A stretch of DNA of 64,000 bases from Streptomyces viridiviolaceus (GTDB lineage Bacteria; Actinomycetota; Actinomycetes; Streptomycetales; Streptomycetaceae), in assembly GCF_014650995.1 (NCBI RefSeq), contig NZ_BMWA01000001.1, forward strand, positions 310,001 through 374,000, in the 5' to 3' direction. Both the position numbers and the translations under genes were made by a program. Each line of letters starts with the position of its first letter. The first letter of the stretch is position 1. The notes below the pieces were generated by a model. It worked only from the letters and a program-made list of their open reading frames with translations, did not search any database and was not told the DNA's origin. This document shows, piece after piece, positions 14,588-21,935 of this stretch.

Positions 14588-16743
14588 GAGTCTCCTTCCG
14601 GGGGGCCGTCGGCACGCCTGACGGGACCGGGTGCGATGTCGGGCCCGGGGGGCGGCTGGCCGGGCGGGGGTTCCACGTCGGGGGCGGGCTCGACGGGCCC
14701 GCGTGCGGAACGGCTCCGCACGGGCTCCGGTCGGGGCGGCTTCCTGCCCGGTTCACCACCGGGCTGCTTCCTGACGGGCTCGCGACCGGGCTGCTTCCTG
14801 ACGGCCTCGCCACCGGGCTGCTTCCTGACGGGCTCGCGACCGGGCTGGTTCTTGGCCGGTTCACCACCGGGCTGATTCTTGGCCGGCTCGCCACCGCTCC
14901 GATTCCTGGCCGGCTCGCCACCGGGCTGATTCCTGGCCGGTTCGCCACCGCTCCGATTCCTGGCCGGCTCGCCACCGGGCTGATTCCTGGCCGGTTCACC
15001 ACCGCTCCGATTCCTGGCCGGCTCGCCACCGGGCTGATTCCTGGCCGGTTCGCCACCGCTCCGATTCCTGGCGGGCTCACCCCCAGGCCGGTACTTGGCC
15101 GGTCCGCCACCGGGCCGGCCCTCGGCGGGCTCACCGCCGGACCGGTCTGTGGCAGTGTCGCCGCCGGGCCGGGACTGTTCGCGTCCGGAACGCTCCTTGT
15201 CGGGCCCGGCCCCGGCCACCGGCCCGGACCGGGCCGACGCACCACCCGAGGGGCTCGGCACGGACCCGCCACCCGGCTCGTTCCGCGCCGGTTCGCCACC
15301 GGGCCGGACCCTCCCGGACCCGGCCGACGCTCCACCGGAGGGGCTCCGTGCGGCCGCGGTACCGGACGGGCTCCCGGCGGGGGCGTCGTCGGCACGGCGG
15401 CCGTCGCGGGACGGCTCCGCGTCCTTGCGGCCCTCCGCTCCGCCCGGCACCCGCGCCAGCTCAGGCGACGCCGACTCCAGGGGCACCGACCAGGAGCGTA
15501 CGAGCCCCAACTGCACCGCCTGGCGCGGCAGTACGCTGTCGAGCAGCCAGTCCGCGGCGACCCGGACGCGGTTGCCGGGCATCGCCGCCAGGTGGTAGCC
15601 GCGGGTCACGGCGCCCGCCACCGGGCCGGACATCGGGACGCCGAGCGGATCGGCGGCTGCCTGGGCGCCGCCCAGGTCGACGACGAAGCCCATGTCCCGG
15701 TGGCGGTAGACGCGCCGCTCACCGATGCCGAGCGACGCGGCGACGTTCCGGGCGCAGACCTTGCCGTGCCGCCAGGCGTGCTGCGCGGTCATCGGCGTGA
15801 ACGAGCCGGGGTTGTTGAGGTCGGGCACGGCCGCCAGGTCACCGCAGGCGTACAGCTCCGGGCGCCCCGGCACCTGGAGGTGGGGGTCGACCAGCAGCCG
15901 GCCGCGTTCCAGGGGCAGCCCGAGGGACTCCACGAGCGGGTCGGGCCGCACGCCGACGCACCACACCAGCGTGCGCGTGTCCACGGTCGTACCGTCGGTG
16001 AGCAGTACCCCGTCGTGCGTGGCCTCCTTCACGGAGGTCCCCATCCGCACGTCGACGCCCCGCTGCCGCAGCACCCGCTCGGCGGTGCGGGAGAGCCGTT
16101 CGTCCAGCTCGGGCAGCACCCGGGGCGCGACGTCCAGCAGCATCCAGCGCGGCCGCATCCCGGCCCTGAGCGGATGCCTGCGCACCTGCGAGTCGGTGTA
16201 CATCTGGCCGTGCGCGGCGACCTCCGTACCGGTGTATCCGGCGCCGACCACGACGAAGGTGCACCGGGCGGCGCACTCGTCGCGGTCCCGGGTCGCGGCC
16301 GCCAGCTCCACCTGGCGGGTGACGTGGTCCCGCAGGTACAGGGCCTCGGGCAGCCCGCGGAAGCCGTGGGCGTGCTCGGCGACGCCGGGTATCGGCAGCA
16401 GCTTGTTGACGCTGCCCGCGGCGAGCACCAGCCGGTCGTAGGACAGGGTGCCCTCACCGCCCTCGGGGCCGGTGTAGTGCACGGTGTGCCGGTCGAGGTC
16501 GATGCCGTCGGCCTCGCCCAGCACCAGCCGCACCCGCGGCAGGGTGCCCGACAGGGAGACGGTGACCCGGCGCGGCTCCAGCACTCCGGCGGCGACCTGG
16601 GGCAGCAGGGGCAGGTACAGGAAGTAGTCGGTCGGGTTGAGCAGGGTGATGTCGGCCTGGTGCCGGGTGAGCCGGGACAGGGTGCGGGCCGTCCGGTACC
16701 CGGCGAAGCCGGCACCGACGATCACGATGCGGGGTCGGCTCAC
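14584..16743 (-). CDS. Type II NADH dehydrogenase-like flavoprotein with repetitive C-terminal tail
   Basis: Encodes 719 residues. Residues 1-425 are a pyridine-nucleotide-disulfide oxidoreductase of NDH-2 type: FAD site IVIVGAGFAGYRTARTL at the N terminus, NPTDYFLYLPLLPQVAAG, NAD site VVVGAGYTGTEVA, and the second FAD motif YACGDLAAVPD. Ordinary NDH-2 enzymes end there or add a short membrane-binding helix. Here about 290 further residues are Gly/Pro/Arg/Glu-rich, including many 9-residue units of the type GGEPARNRS/GGEPARNQP. The GTG at 16743 follows GGAGGCGAACC. The stop overlaps the transketolase start by 4 bases. The enzyme would oxidise NADH and reduce quinone; the tail is probably disordered and of unknown role. 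Confidence 0.85.
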   Translation of the reverse strand: MSRPRIVIVGAGFAGYRTARTLSRLTRHQADITLLNPTDYFLYLPLLPQVAAGVLEPRRVTVSLSGTLPRVRLVLGEADGIDLDRHTVHYTGPEGGEGTLSYDRLVLAAGSVNKLLPIPGVAEHAHGFRGLPEALYLRDHVTRQVELAAATRDRDECAARCTFVVVGAGYTGTEVAAHGQMYTDSQVRRHPLRAGMRPRWMLLDVAPRVLPELDERLSRTAERVLRQRGVDVRMGTSVKEATHDGVLLTDGTTVDTRTLVWCVGVRPDPLVESLGLPLERGRLLVDPHLQVPGRPELYACGDLAAVPDLNNPGSFTPMTAQHAWRHGKVCARNVAASLGIGERRVYRHRDMGFVVDLGGAQAAADPLGVPMSGPVAGAVTRGYHLAAMPGNRVRVAADWLLDSVLPRQAVQLGLVRSWSVPLESASPELARVPGGAEGRKDAEPSRDGRRADDAPAGSPSGTAAARSPSGGASAGSGRVRPGGEPARNEPGGGSVPSPSGGASARSGPVAGAGPDKERSGREQSRPGGDTATDRSGGEPAEGRPGGGPAKYRPGGEPARNRSGGEPARNQPGGEPARNRSGGEPARNQPGGEPARNRSGGEPARNQPGGEPARNRSGGEPAKNQPGGEPAKNQPGREPVRKQPGGEAVRKQPGREPVRKQPGGEPGRKPPRPEPVRSRSARGPVEPAPDVEPPPGQPPPGPDIAPGPVRRADGPPEGDS
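14750..15170 (-). repeat. In-frame 27-bp tandem repeats (54-bp higher-order unit)
   Basis: Within the NDH-2-like gene, units of 27 bases encode nonapeptides such as GGEPARNRS, GGEPARNQP, GGEPAKNQP and GREPVRKQP. In the centre two types alternate, giving a 54-bp higher-order repeat with near-identical DNA. Units become more divergent at both ends. The strict multiple of three and coding-frame conservation show expansion inside a coding sequence. Confidence 0.9.
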
Positions 16744-16920
16744 GGTTCGCCTCCGGGCTGTCGCGTACCTCGTGAGCCTTCCGCGTCCCCTTGGCCGGGG
16801 CGCCCAAACGTCCGGCCGGGGGCACCCGGACGTCCGCCGCGCCCCCCCGCGCCGCCGGTTTCCCGCCGGGCGCCCGGGTACTCGGCCCGGGACCACCCCC
16901 CACGTCCCGGAGGCACGCCC

Positions 16921-17883
16921 ATGCCCGAGTACGGCTATTTCCTCTCCTGCGAGCAGTACGGTCCCGCCGAGCTCATCGAGCAGGCGCGGATGGCCGAGCA
17001 GGCCGGGTTCCAGGCGCTGTGGATCTCGGACCACTTCCACCCCTGGAACGACGAGCAGGGCCAGAGCCCGTTCGTGTGGTCGGTGATCGGCGCGCTGTCC
17101 GAGGCCGTGTCCCTGCCCGTCGAGACGGCGGTGACCTGCCCGACGGTGCGCGTCCACCCGGCGGTGGTGGCGCAGGCGGCGGCGACCAGCGCGGTGATGA
17201 CCGGGGGCCGCTTCCGGCTCGGCGTCGGCACCGGTGAAGCGCTCAACGAACACATCCTCGGAGACGCCTGGCCGCCCGCGCACGTGCGACTGGAGATGCT
17301 GGAGGAGGCCATCCTCGTGATGCGCCGGCTGTTCACCGGCGAGGAGGTCAACCACCACGGCACGCACTACACGGTGGAGAACGCCCGCCTGTACACCGTC
17401 CCGGACGAGCCCGTCCCGATCGACGTCTCCGGCTTCGGACCGGCGGCGACCAAGCTGGCGGCCCGGGTGGGCGACGGCTACATCACGATGACGCCGGACA
17501 CGTCGATGGTGGAGCAGTACCGCAAGGGCGGAGGCGGCGCCAAACCGGTCAGCGGCGGCACCAAGGTCTGCTTCGACACCGACCGGGACGAGGCCGTGCG
17601 GACGGTGCACCGGCTGTGGCCGAACGAGCTGCTGCCCGGCGAGCTGGGCCAGGTGCTGCCCTCGCCCAAGCACTTCGAGCAGGTGCAGACGCTGGTCACC
17701 GAGGACATGGTGCGGCAGAACCGGGTGTGCGGCGACGACGCCGACGAACACGTCGCCGAGCTGAAGCAGTTCGCCGACGCCGGGTTCGACCGGATCTACG
17801 TCAACCAGATCGGCCCCGACCTCCGCGGCTTCTTCGACTTCTACCGTACGAAGGTGCTGCCGCAGCTCCAGCAGGGCACCTGA
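16921..17883 (+). CDS. F420-dependent LLM-class oxidoreductase (F420 glucose-6-phosphate dehydrogenase-like)
   Basis: Encodes 320 residues in the luciferase-like TIM-barrel family. Sequence supports the F420-dependent subgroup: YGYFLSCEQYGPAELIEQARMAEQAGF, the WISDHFHPWNDEQGQSPFVWS block near residues 40-60, VTCPTVRVHPAVVAQAAATSAVM, FRLGVGTGEALNEHILG and GFGPAATKLAARVGDGYI. These resemble F420-linked glucose-6-phosphate dehydrogenases and related TIGR03557-type proteins. Substrate choice cannot be read from sequence. The ATG at 16921 has GGAGGCACGCCC upstream. It is monocistronic, ending in a strong hairpin, and diverges from the NDH-2 gene. Confidence 0.88.
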   Translation: MPEYGYFLSCEQYGPAELIEQARMAEQAGFQALWISDHFHPWNDEQGQSPFVWSVIGALSEAVSLPVETAVTCPTVRVHPAVVAQAAATSAVMTGGRFRLGVGTGEALNEHILGDAWPPAHVRLEMLEEAILVMRRLFTGEEVNHHGTHYTVENARLYTVPDEPVPIDVSGFGPAATKLAARVGDGYITMTPDTSMVEQYRKGGGGAKPVSGGTKVCFDTDRDEAVRTVHRLWPNELLPGELGQVLPSPKHFEQVQTLVTEDMVRQNRVCGDDADEHVAELKQFADAGFDRIYVNQIGPDLRGFFDFYRTKVLPQLQQGT

Positions 17884-17890
17884 CCCGCGC

Positions 17891-17930
17891 GGCGGTGGGC
17901 CCCCGGACGGGCGTCCGGGGGCCCACCGCC
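17891..17930. terminator. Strong hairpin after the F420 oxidoreductase gene
   Basis: GGCGGTGGGCCCCCGGAC pairs with GTCCGGGGGCCCACCGCC across a 4-base GGGC loop, an 18-bp perfect stem. It lies between convergent genes and can serve both. Confidence 0.85.
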
Positions 17931-17942
17931 GCCTCCGGCCGC

Positions 17943-18485
17943 TCAGGCGCGGCCGTGCGGGGCCTCGGGGTCGATGTCGTCCTGGCGCGGCGCCGCCGGT
18001 CCGGTGCCGCCCGGCGCCGGCGTGCCCGCACCCGGGGCGCCGGTCGCCCCGCCGGCGCCACCGGGTGCCACGGGCGGCATGGGCGGGTAGGGCATGCCGA
18101 GCCCGCTCGGCGGCGCGCCCGGCGCCGTGCCGCCGACGGGGTGCCCGTGACCGGCGGCGAGCGCCGGGTCGTGCGCGGACCCCGTCCGGGTCCCGGAGGG
18201 CCGGGCGGCACCGCGCAGCAGGTGGGCCACGACCGCCAGGACGGCGGCGGTGATCAGCGCGGCGGCCCAGTCCGGCAGGCCGATGGCGAGGGCCAGGCCC
18301 ACGGCGAGTGCGACGGCCGCGCCCGCGTAGAGGGCGGCGGCGCCGGACGCGGCGTACAGCACGGCCGTACGGCGCTGCTTGCGGGTCTGTTCGCGCAGTT
18401 CGTCGCGGACGGTCTCGCGTGCCACCTGGGCCAGTTCGTCGACCAGATGCTTGTCCAGATGTTCCAGATGATCCAAGCGGTCCAT
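17943..18485 (-). CDS. Phage-holin-family-like membrane protein (DUF1469 type)
   Basis: Encodes 180 residues. The N-terminal 45 residues are charged and helical (DKHLVDELAQVARETVRDELREQTRKQRR), then come two adjacent hydrophobic segments (about residues 42-65 and 68-92), the layout of the actinobacterial holin-X/DUF1469 group. The last 85 residues are a Pro/Gly/Ala-rich, probably disordered tail. Despite the family name these are chromosomal envelope proteins with no proven lytic role. Start ATG at 18485. Confidence 0.65.
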   Translation of the reverse strand: MDRLDHLEHLDKHLVDELAQVARETVRDELREQTRKQRRTAVLYAASGAAALYAGAAVALAVGLALAIGLPDWAAALITAAVLAVVAHLLRGAARPSGTRTGSAHDPALAAGHGHPVGGTAPGAPPSGLGMPYPPMPPVAPGGAGGATGAPGAGTPAPGGTGPAAPRQDDIDPEAPHGRA

Positions 18486-18554
18486 GCCTCCCGGGTACCC
18501 GCGAGCGGGCCTTCCATGAGCCGGGCCCCCGCGGCGCCAACTAGGCTCCTGCGC

Positions 18555-18902
18555 ATGGACATTCTGGGAGCGACACTGCGCGTCTACGTCGACGATCTGG
18601 ACAAGGCGATCCCCTTCTACGAGGGCGTCGCCGGCGGCCGGGCCCTCCGCTTCGAACGCGGTGGTGTCCAAGTCGCCGCCGTCGGCTGCTTCTTGCTGAT
18701 GAGCGGACCGGAGTCCCAGTTGGAACTGCTGCGCAAGGTCGCCGCGACGATCGCCGTCGCGGACGTCGACGAGGCCCACCGCGTCCTCGGTGAACTGGGT
18801 GCCGACATCATCGCGGGCCCCGTACCGACGCCCGCGGGACGCAACCTGATCGCCCGGCACCCGGACGGCGTGGTGTACGAGTACGTGGACCGGCGCGCGT
18901 GA
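18555..18902 (+). CDS. VOC (glyoxalase/bleomycin-resistance fold) family protein
   Basis: Encodes 115 residues, one vicinal-oxygen-chelate module: LRVYVDDLDKAIPFYEGV at the start, a central FLLMSGPESQLELL strand, VADVDEAHRVLGELGADI and a terminal ARHPDGVVYEYVDRR containing the conserved acidic metal or ligand position. Such single-module proteins dimerise and bind metals or small molecules; the ligand is unknown. Start ATG at 18555. Confidence 0.8.
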   Translation: MDILGATLRVYVDDLDKAIPFYEGVAGGRALRFERGGVQVAAVGCFLLMSGPESQLELLRKVAATIAVADVDEAHRVLGELGADIIAGPVPTPAGRNLIARHPDGVVYEYVDRRA

Positions 18903-18907
18903 CCTTC

Positions 18908-18938
18908 CGGCCGGGCGGGGTCAGCTCCCGTCCGGCCG
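18908..18938. terminator. Hairpin between the VOC and DUF5107 genes
   Basis: CGGCCGGGCGGGG and CTCCCGTCCGGCCG can pair with one mismatch or bulge across a short TCAG loop, between two convergent genes. Confidence 0.6.
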
Positions 18939-20870
18939 CATCCTGAAGTCGAGCCGGGCGGGCAGCGGTTCGGGGCCGAGGCGGGCCCACAGCCGCCCGA
19001 TGGCCTCCTCCCCCTCCCTGAGGTCGGCGACCTCGAAGCCGTCGTCGAACACCGCCCGCGCCTGCTCGCCGCGTCCCTCGGCGAGCAGCAGACCGATCTC
19101 GAGCAGCCGGAACCTGCCCCGGGCGCGGGTCCCGGGAGTCAACCGCTCCCACACGGAACGGGCGTCGGCCGGGCGTCCCGCAGCCAGCAGCGCCTGGACG
19201 GCCTCGCGGCCGAGCGCGGCCGAGAGCTCCGTCCACCGCTCGTCGTCCCCGCGCCGCTCGCACAGGTCGTCGAAGGCCTCGGCGTACCGGTCGGCGGCCC
19301 GCTCGTGGTGACCGTCCTCCTGGTCGGCCACGGCGAGGCAGCGCAGCAACGGCCAGCCGGCCGGGGCGGACCGCAGGCCCCGTTCCCAGCTGCGCACCGC
19401 CTGTGCCCGGTCGCCGGCGTGCCACTGGGCGATGCCGAGGTGGTACTCGGTGACGGGTGTGGCGGGCGCGGTCTCCAGCATGTCCCGCCATGGCGGGGCG
19501 ACCAGCGTCTCGTCGTACGGCTCCGCCCTCCGGGCGTCCGGGAAGGATCCGGCGCGCAGCAGATGGAGCCAGGGTGCCTGGGCGTCACCGACGGTGTCCT
19601 CGCCGAAGGGTGTGCCGGGCAGTTTCCAGCCGGTGCGCAGCACTTCGAGGGCGCCCCACCCCGAGCCGGCGGCGAGGATCCCGACGGGTTCGGTGTCGGC
19701 GTACGGCTTCCAGGCGTCGTGGGCCGCGTCGACGGCAGCCCTGGGCAGGGCGGTCTCCAGCCGGGCCTCCGCCTCGCGCAGCACGGTGTGCCACTCGCCC
19801 TCGGGGCTCGCCTCCAGCGGTCCGTACGCCTCCAGCCAGGACACCTCGCTCTCCGCCTCCAGCCGGACGTGCTCCAGCTGGGTGCGGACGAGTCCGGCCT
19901 GGATCTCGCAGTAGCCGCCGGTGCCGGGCTCGGTGAGCCACTCCTGCCAGCGCCGCCCGCCGGGTCCCGTGCCCCAGACGAACAGCTTCCGGCCGCGCAG
20001 CGCGTCGGTCGACGTCTGCACCAGTCCGTGCCCGTGCTCGTCGAGTGCGGCGATCCAGCGGCGGCGGCCTTCGGGCAGCTCGTAGAAGTAGTCGGCGGCG
20101 TACGTGCTGTTCAGCGGGTACGTCCGGTCGGCGCCCGCGTGTCGCGGCACGGGCACCCGGCGCAGCCGGCGCTCGTAGCCGAAGTGCCAGGCCTCGTCGG
20201 CGGGGGCGAGGACGCGGCGCTCCTCGGGCACGGCGATGTTGGACCACCAGTAGGTGGGCACAGGGCGCTCGTGCGGGTTGCGGATCCGGACGCCGACGTG
20301 GAGGAAGTCCGAGCCGTCCGGCAGCCACAGGTCGACCTGGAAGGGCAGGTCGCGCAGCCTCTCCCACTCCCACAGGCGCAGCATCTCCCCGCCGTCGGGG
20401 GCCGGGACGCGGGCCGCGTGCAGGGGTGAGCAGGACAGGGTCGTGTGGCCGGTGGCGCCGATGTTCCATTCGATGCCGCCGGAGTACCAGGCGCCGTTGA
20501 GGGCGAAGTTGGCGGGCTGGAACACCGGGTTGACGTAGAGGAGTTCACGTCCGGTCGGCTTGTGGTGCAGGGAGGCGATCCGGCCGCCGAGGCCGGGCAG
20601 GACGGTGGCCTTCAGCCGGTCGTTCTCGATGACGAGGGCGTCGACCTCGCGCGGTGTCCGCGACCGGTCGTACCCGTCCCGGACCCGCACCGGCAGCAGG
20701 CTGCGCAGCGGCTCGTAGTCGACCTGCCGGGCCATGTCCCGCGGCAGGGCGGCCCGGTCCCGGTCGTCGATGCGGTGGGCCTCGTCCAGGGGGCGCAGCG
20801 GCGGCAGCGGGTTGTCGGGGCCCGGCGCGGCGGCGGGCAGGGTCAGTACCTCGTGTCGGATCGTCGTCAC
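18921..20870 (-). CDS. DUF5107 / TPR-containing protein (mutarotase-like fold)
   Basis: Encodes 649 residues. The N-terminal two thirds match the DUF5107 pattern: LVIENDRLKATVLPGLGGRIASL, GRELLYVNPVFQPANFAL, YSGGIEWNIGATGHT and VGVRIRNPHERPVPTYWWSNIAVPE, reminiscent of galactose-mutarotase-like beta-sandwich proteins. The C-terminal third carries TPR-like helices (EYHLGIAQWHAGDRAQAVRSWERGL, ADRYAEAFDDL, LEIGLLLAEGRGEQARAVF). It probably binds or processes carbohydrate. The GTG at 20870 with GGGGAAGC upstream is preferred; the long upstream extension is low-complexity. Confidence 0.8.
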   Translation of the reverse strand: MTTIRHEVLTLPAAAPGPDNPLPPLRPLDEAHRIDDRDRAALPRDMARQVDYEPLRSLLPVRVRDGYDRSRTPREVDALVIENDRLKATVLPGLGGRIASLHHKPTGRELLYVNPVFQPANFALNGAWYSGGIEWNIGATGHTTLSCSPLHAARVPAPDGGEMLRLWEWERLRDLPFQVDLWLPDGSDFLHVGVRIRNPHERPVPTYWWSNIAVPEERRVLAPADEAWHFGYERRLRRVPVPRHAGADRTYPLNSTYAADYFYELPEGRRRWIAALDEHGHGLVQTSTDALRGRKLFVWGTGPGGRRWQEWLTEPGTGGYCEIQAGLVRTQLEHVRLEAESEVSWLEAYGPLEASPEGEWHTVLREAEARLETALPRAAVDAAHDAWKPYADTEPVGILAAGSGWGALEVLRTGWKLPGTPFGEDTVGDAQAPWLHLLRAGSFPDARRAEPYDETLVAPPWRDMLETAPATPVTEYHLGIAQWHAGDRAQAVRSWERGLRSAPAGWPLLRCLAVADQEDGHHERAADRYAEAFDDLCERRGDDERWTELSAALGREAVQALLAAGRPADARSVWERLTPGTRARGRFRLLEIGLLLAEGRGEQARAVFDDGFEVADLREGEEAIGRLWARLGPEPLPARLDFRMRPDGS

Positions 20871-21035
20871 GCTTCCCCATGGAAGCCGCTCGCCGGCGAG
20901 CTGAACAGGGGCGGGACCGGCCGGGATCGCCGCGGTCGGCCGGGCGGCGATATTCCGGGCGCGGTCCGGCCTCGGCGACGTACAGTCGGGCCTTCGGCTG
21001 CGGCGGCGGCCCGGAGACGAAGGAGTGGAGCGTAC

Positions 21036-21383
21036 GTGAGCGAGCAGCACACCTATCGGGTGATCGTCCGGGGCACCTGGGAGGGCCTGACGGAAGAGGC
21101 CCGCGCCCGGCTGCTCGCCGAGGCCGCCGACCACGGGATGGCGAGCATGCGGTTCACCGAGGAGGGCTCGCTGTCGTACGAGGCGTCGCCGCTCAAGCAC
21201 TTCTCGATGCGGTACGTCGTGGTGTCGGACGCGGCGGACGGCGAGGAGATGGCGGGGGCGCTCGCCGAGGACCGGGCCGAGACGGCGTTGCGGGCGCTCG
21301 GCTACGGGTTCCGGGATCTCAGGTCGACCGTCACGGACCTGGACACCATGAAGATCAACCGGAAGTCACGGTCTCGGCGGTGA
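21036..21383 (+). CDS. DUF6204-like conserved protein
   Basis: Encodes 115 residues: YRVIVRGTWEGLTEEARARLLAEAADHGM, then FTEEGSLSYEASPLKHFSMRYVV and ALRALGYGFRDLRSTVTDLDTMKI. This is the small actinobacterial DUF6204 type, with an alternating beta-alpha-beta pattern and no known function. The GTG at 21036 follows AAGGAGTGGAG. Its last 29 bases overlap the convergent GNAT gene. Confidence 0.75.
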   Translation: MSEQHTYRVIVRGTWEGLTEEARARLLAEAADHGMASMRFTEEGSLSYEASPLKHFSMRYVVVSDAADGEEMAGALAEDRAETALRALGYGFRDLRSTVTDLDTMKINRKSRSRR

Positions 21384-21906
21384 TGGCCCAGCGCTGGTGG
21401 TCGCGCCAGGCGCCGTCGATGTAGAGCATCCTCGGCGAGAAGCCCTCCAGGTGGAAGCCGCAGGCGCGGGCCAGCGCGATGGAGGCCGCGTTGCCGGGCT
21501 GCACGTTGATCTCCAGCCGGTGCAGCCGCATCGGGCCGAACGCGTACCGCACGACGAGGTCCAGCCCCTCGCGCATCAGCCCGCGGCCCGCCGCGTGGGC
21601 GAAGGCGCCGTATCCGAGGGCGCCGCTGAGGAAGCCGCCCTGGACGATGTTGTTGATGTTGATGAATCCGGCGATGCCTCCGCCGTCCAGCTCGCACACC
21701 AGGAACCCGGCCTTGGTCGGGTCCTCGATCAGCCGGCCGGCGTACGCGGTGTAGGCGGCGGTGCTGTCCGGTGGGAAGAGCCACGGGTGGTGCAGGTTTT
21801 TGCTCTCCCGGGCGCGGGCGGTGAACTCGTCACCGTCGGCGTACGTGAAGTGCCGTATGCCCACGCGGGGGCCTTCGGCGAGGTGGCGGGACGCGGTGTG
21901 CGGCAT
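21355..21906 (-). CDS. GNAT N-acetyltransferase (RimJ-like)
   Basis: Encodes 183 residues with the GNAT fold: VGIRHFTYADGDEFTARARES, FLVCELDGGGIAGFINI, a GALGYGAFAHAAGRGLMREGL acetyl-CoA-binding motif A (GRGLM in place of the more usual GxGxA/G), and LHRLEINVQPGNAASIALARACGF, the classical RimJ/RimL block. The acceptor is unknown. It converges on DUF6204 with a 29-base antisense overlap at the 3' ends. Confidence 0.88.
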   Translation of the reverse strand: MPHTASRHLAEGPRVGIRHFTYADGDEFTARARESKNLHHPWLFPPDSTAAYTAYAGRLIEDPTKAGFLVCELDGGGIAGFININNIVQGGFLSGALGYGAFAHAAGRGLMREGLDLVVRYAFGPMRLHRLEINVQPGNAASIALARACGFHLEGFSPRMLYIDGAWRDHQRWAITAETVTSG

Positions 21907-21935
21907 CCCGCCAGCCTACGACGGGCCCAGGTGGC

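Noticed and set aside
14750..15170. CRISPR-like array of regularly spaced repeats
   Set aside because: The repeats are contiguous 27-base codon-phased units with no unique spacers and no cas genes; they encode a repetitive protein tail.
17943..18485. Prophage holin
   Set aside because: No phage genes are nearby; the family name reflects a membrane fold also common in chromosomal envelope proteins.
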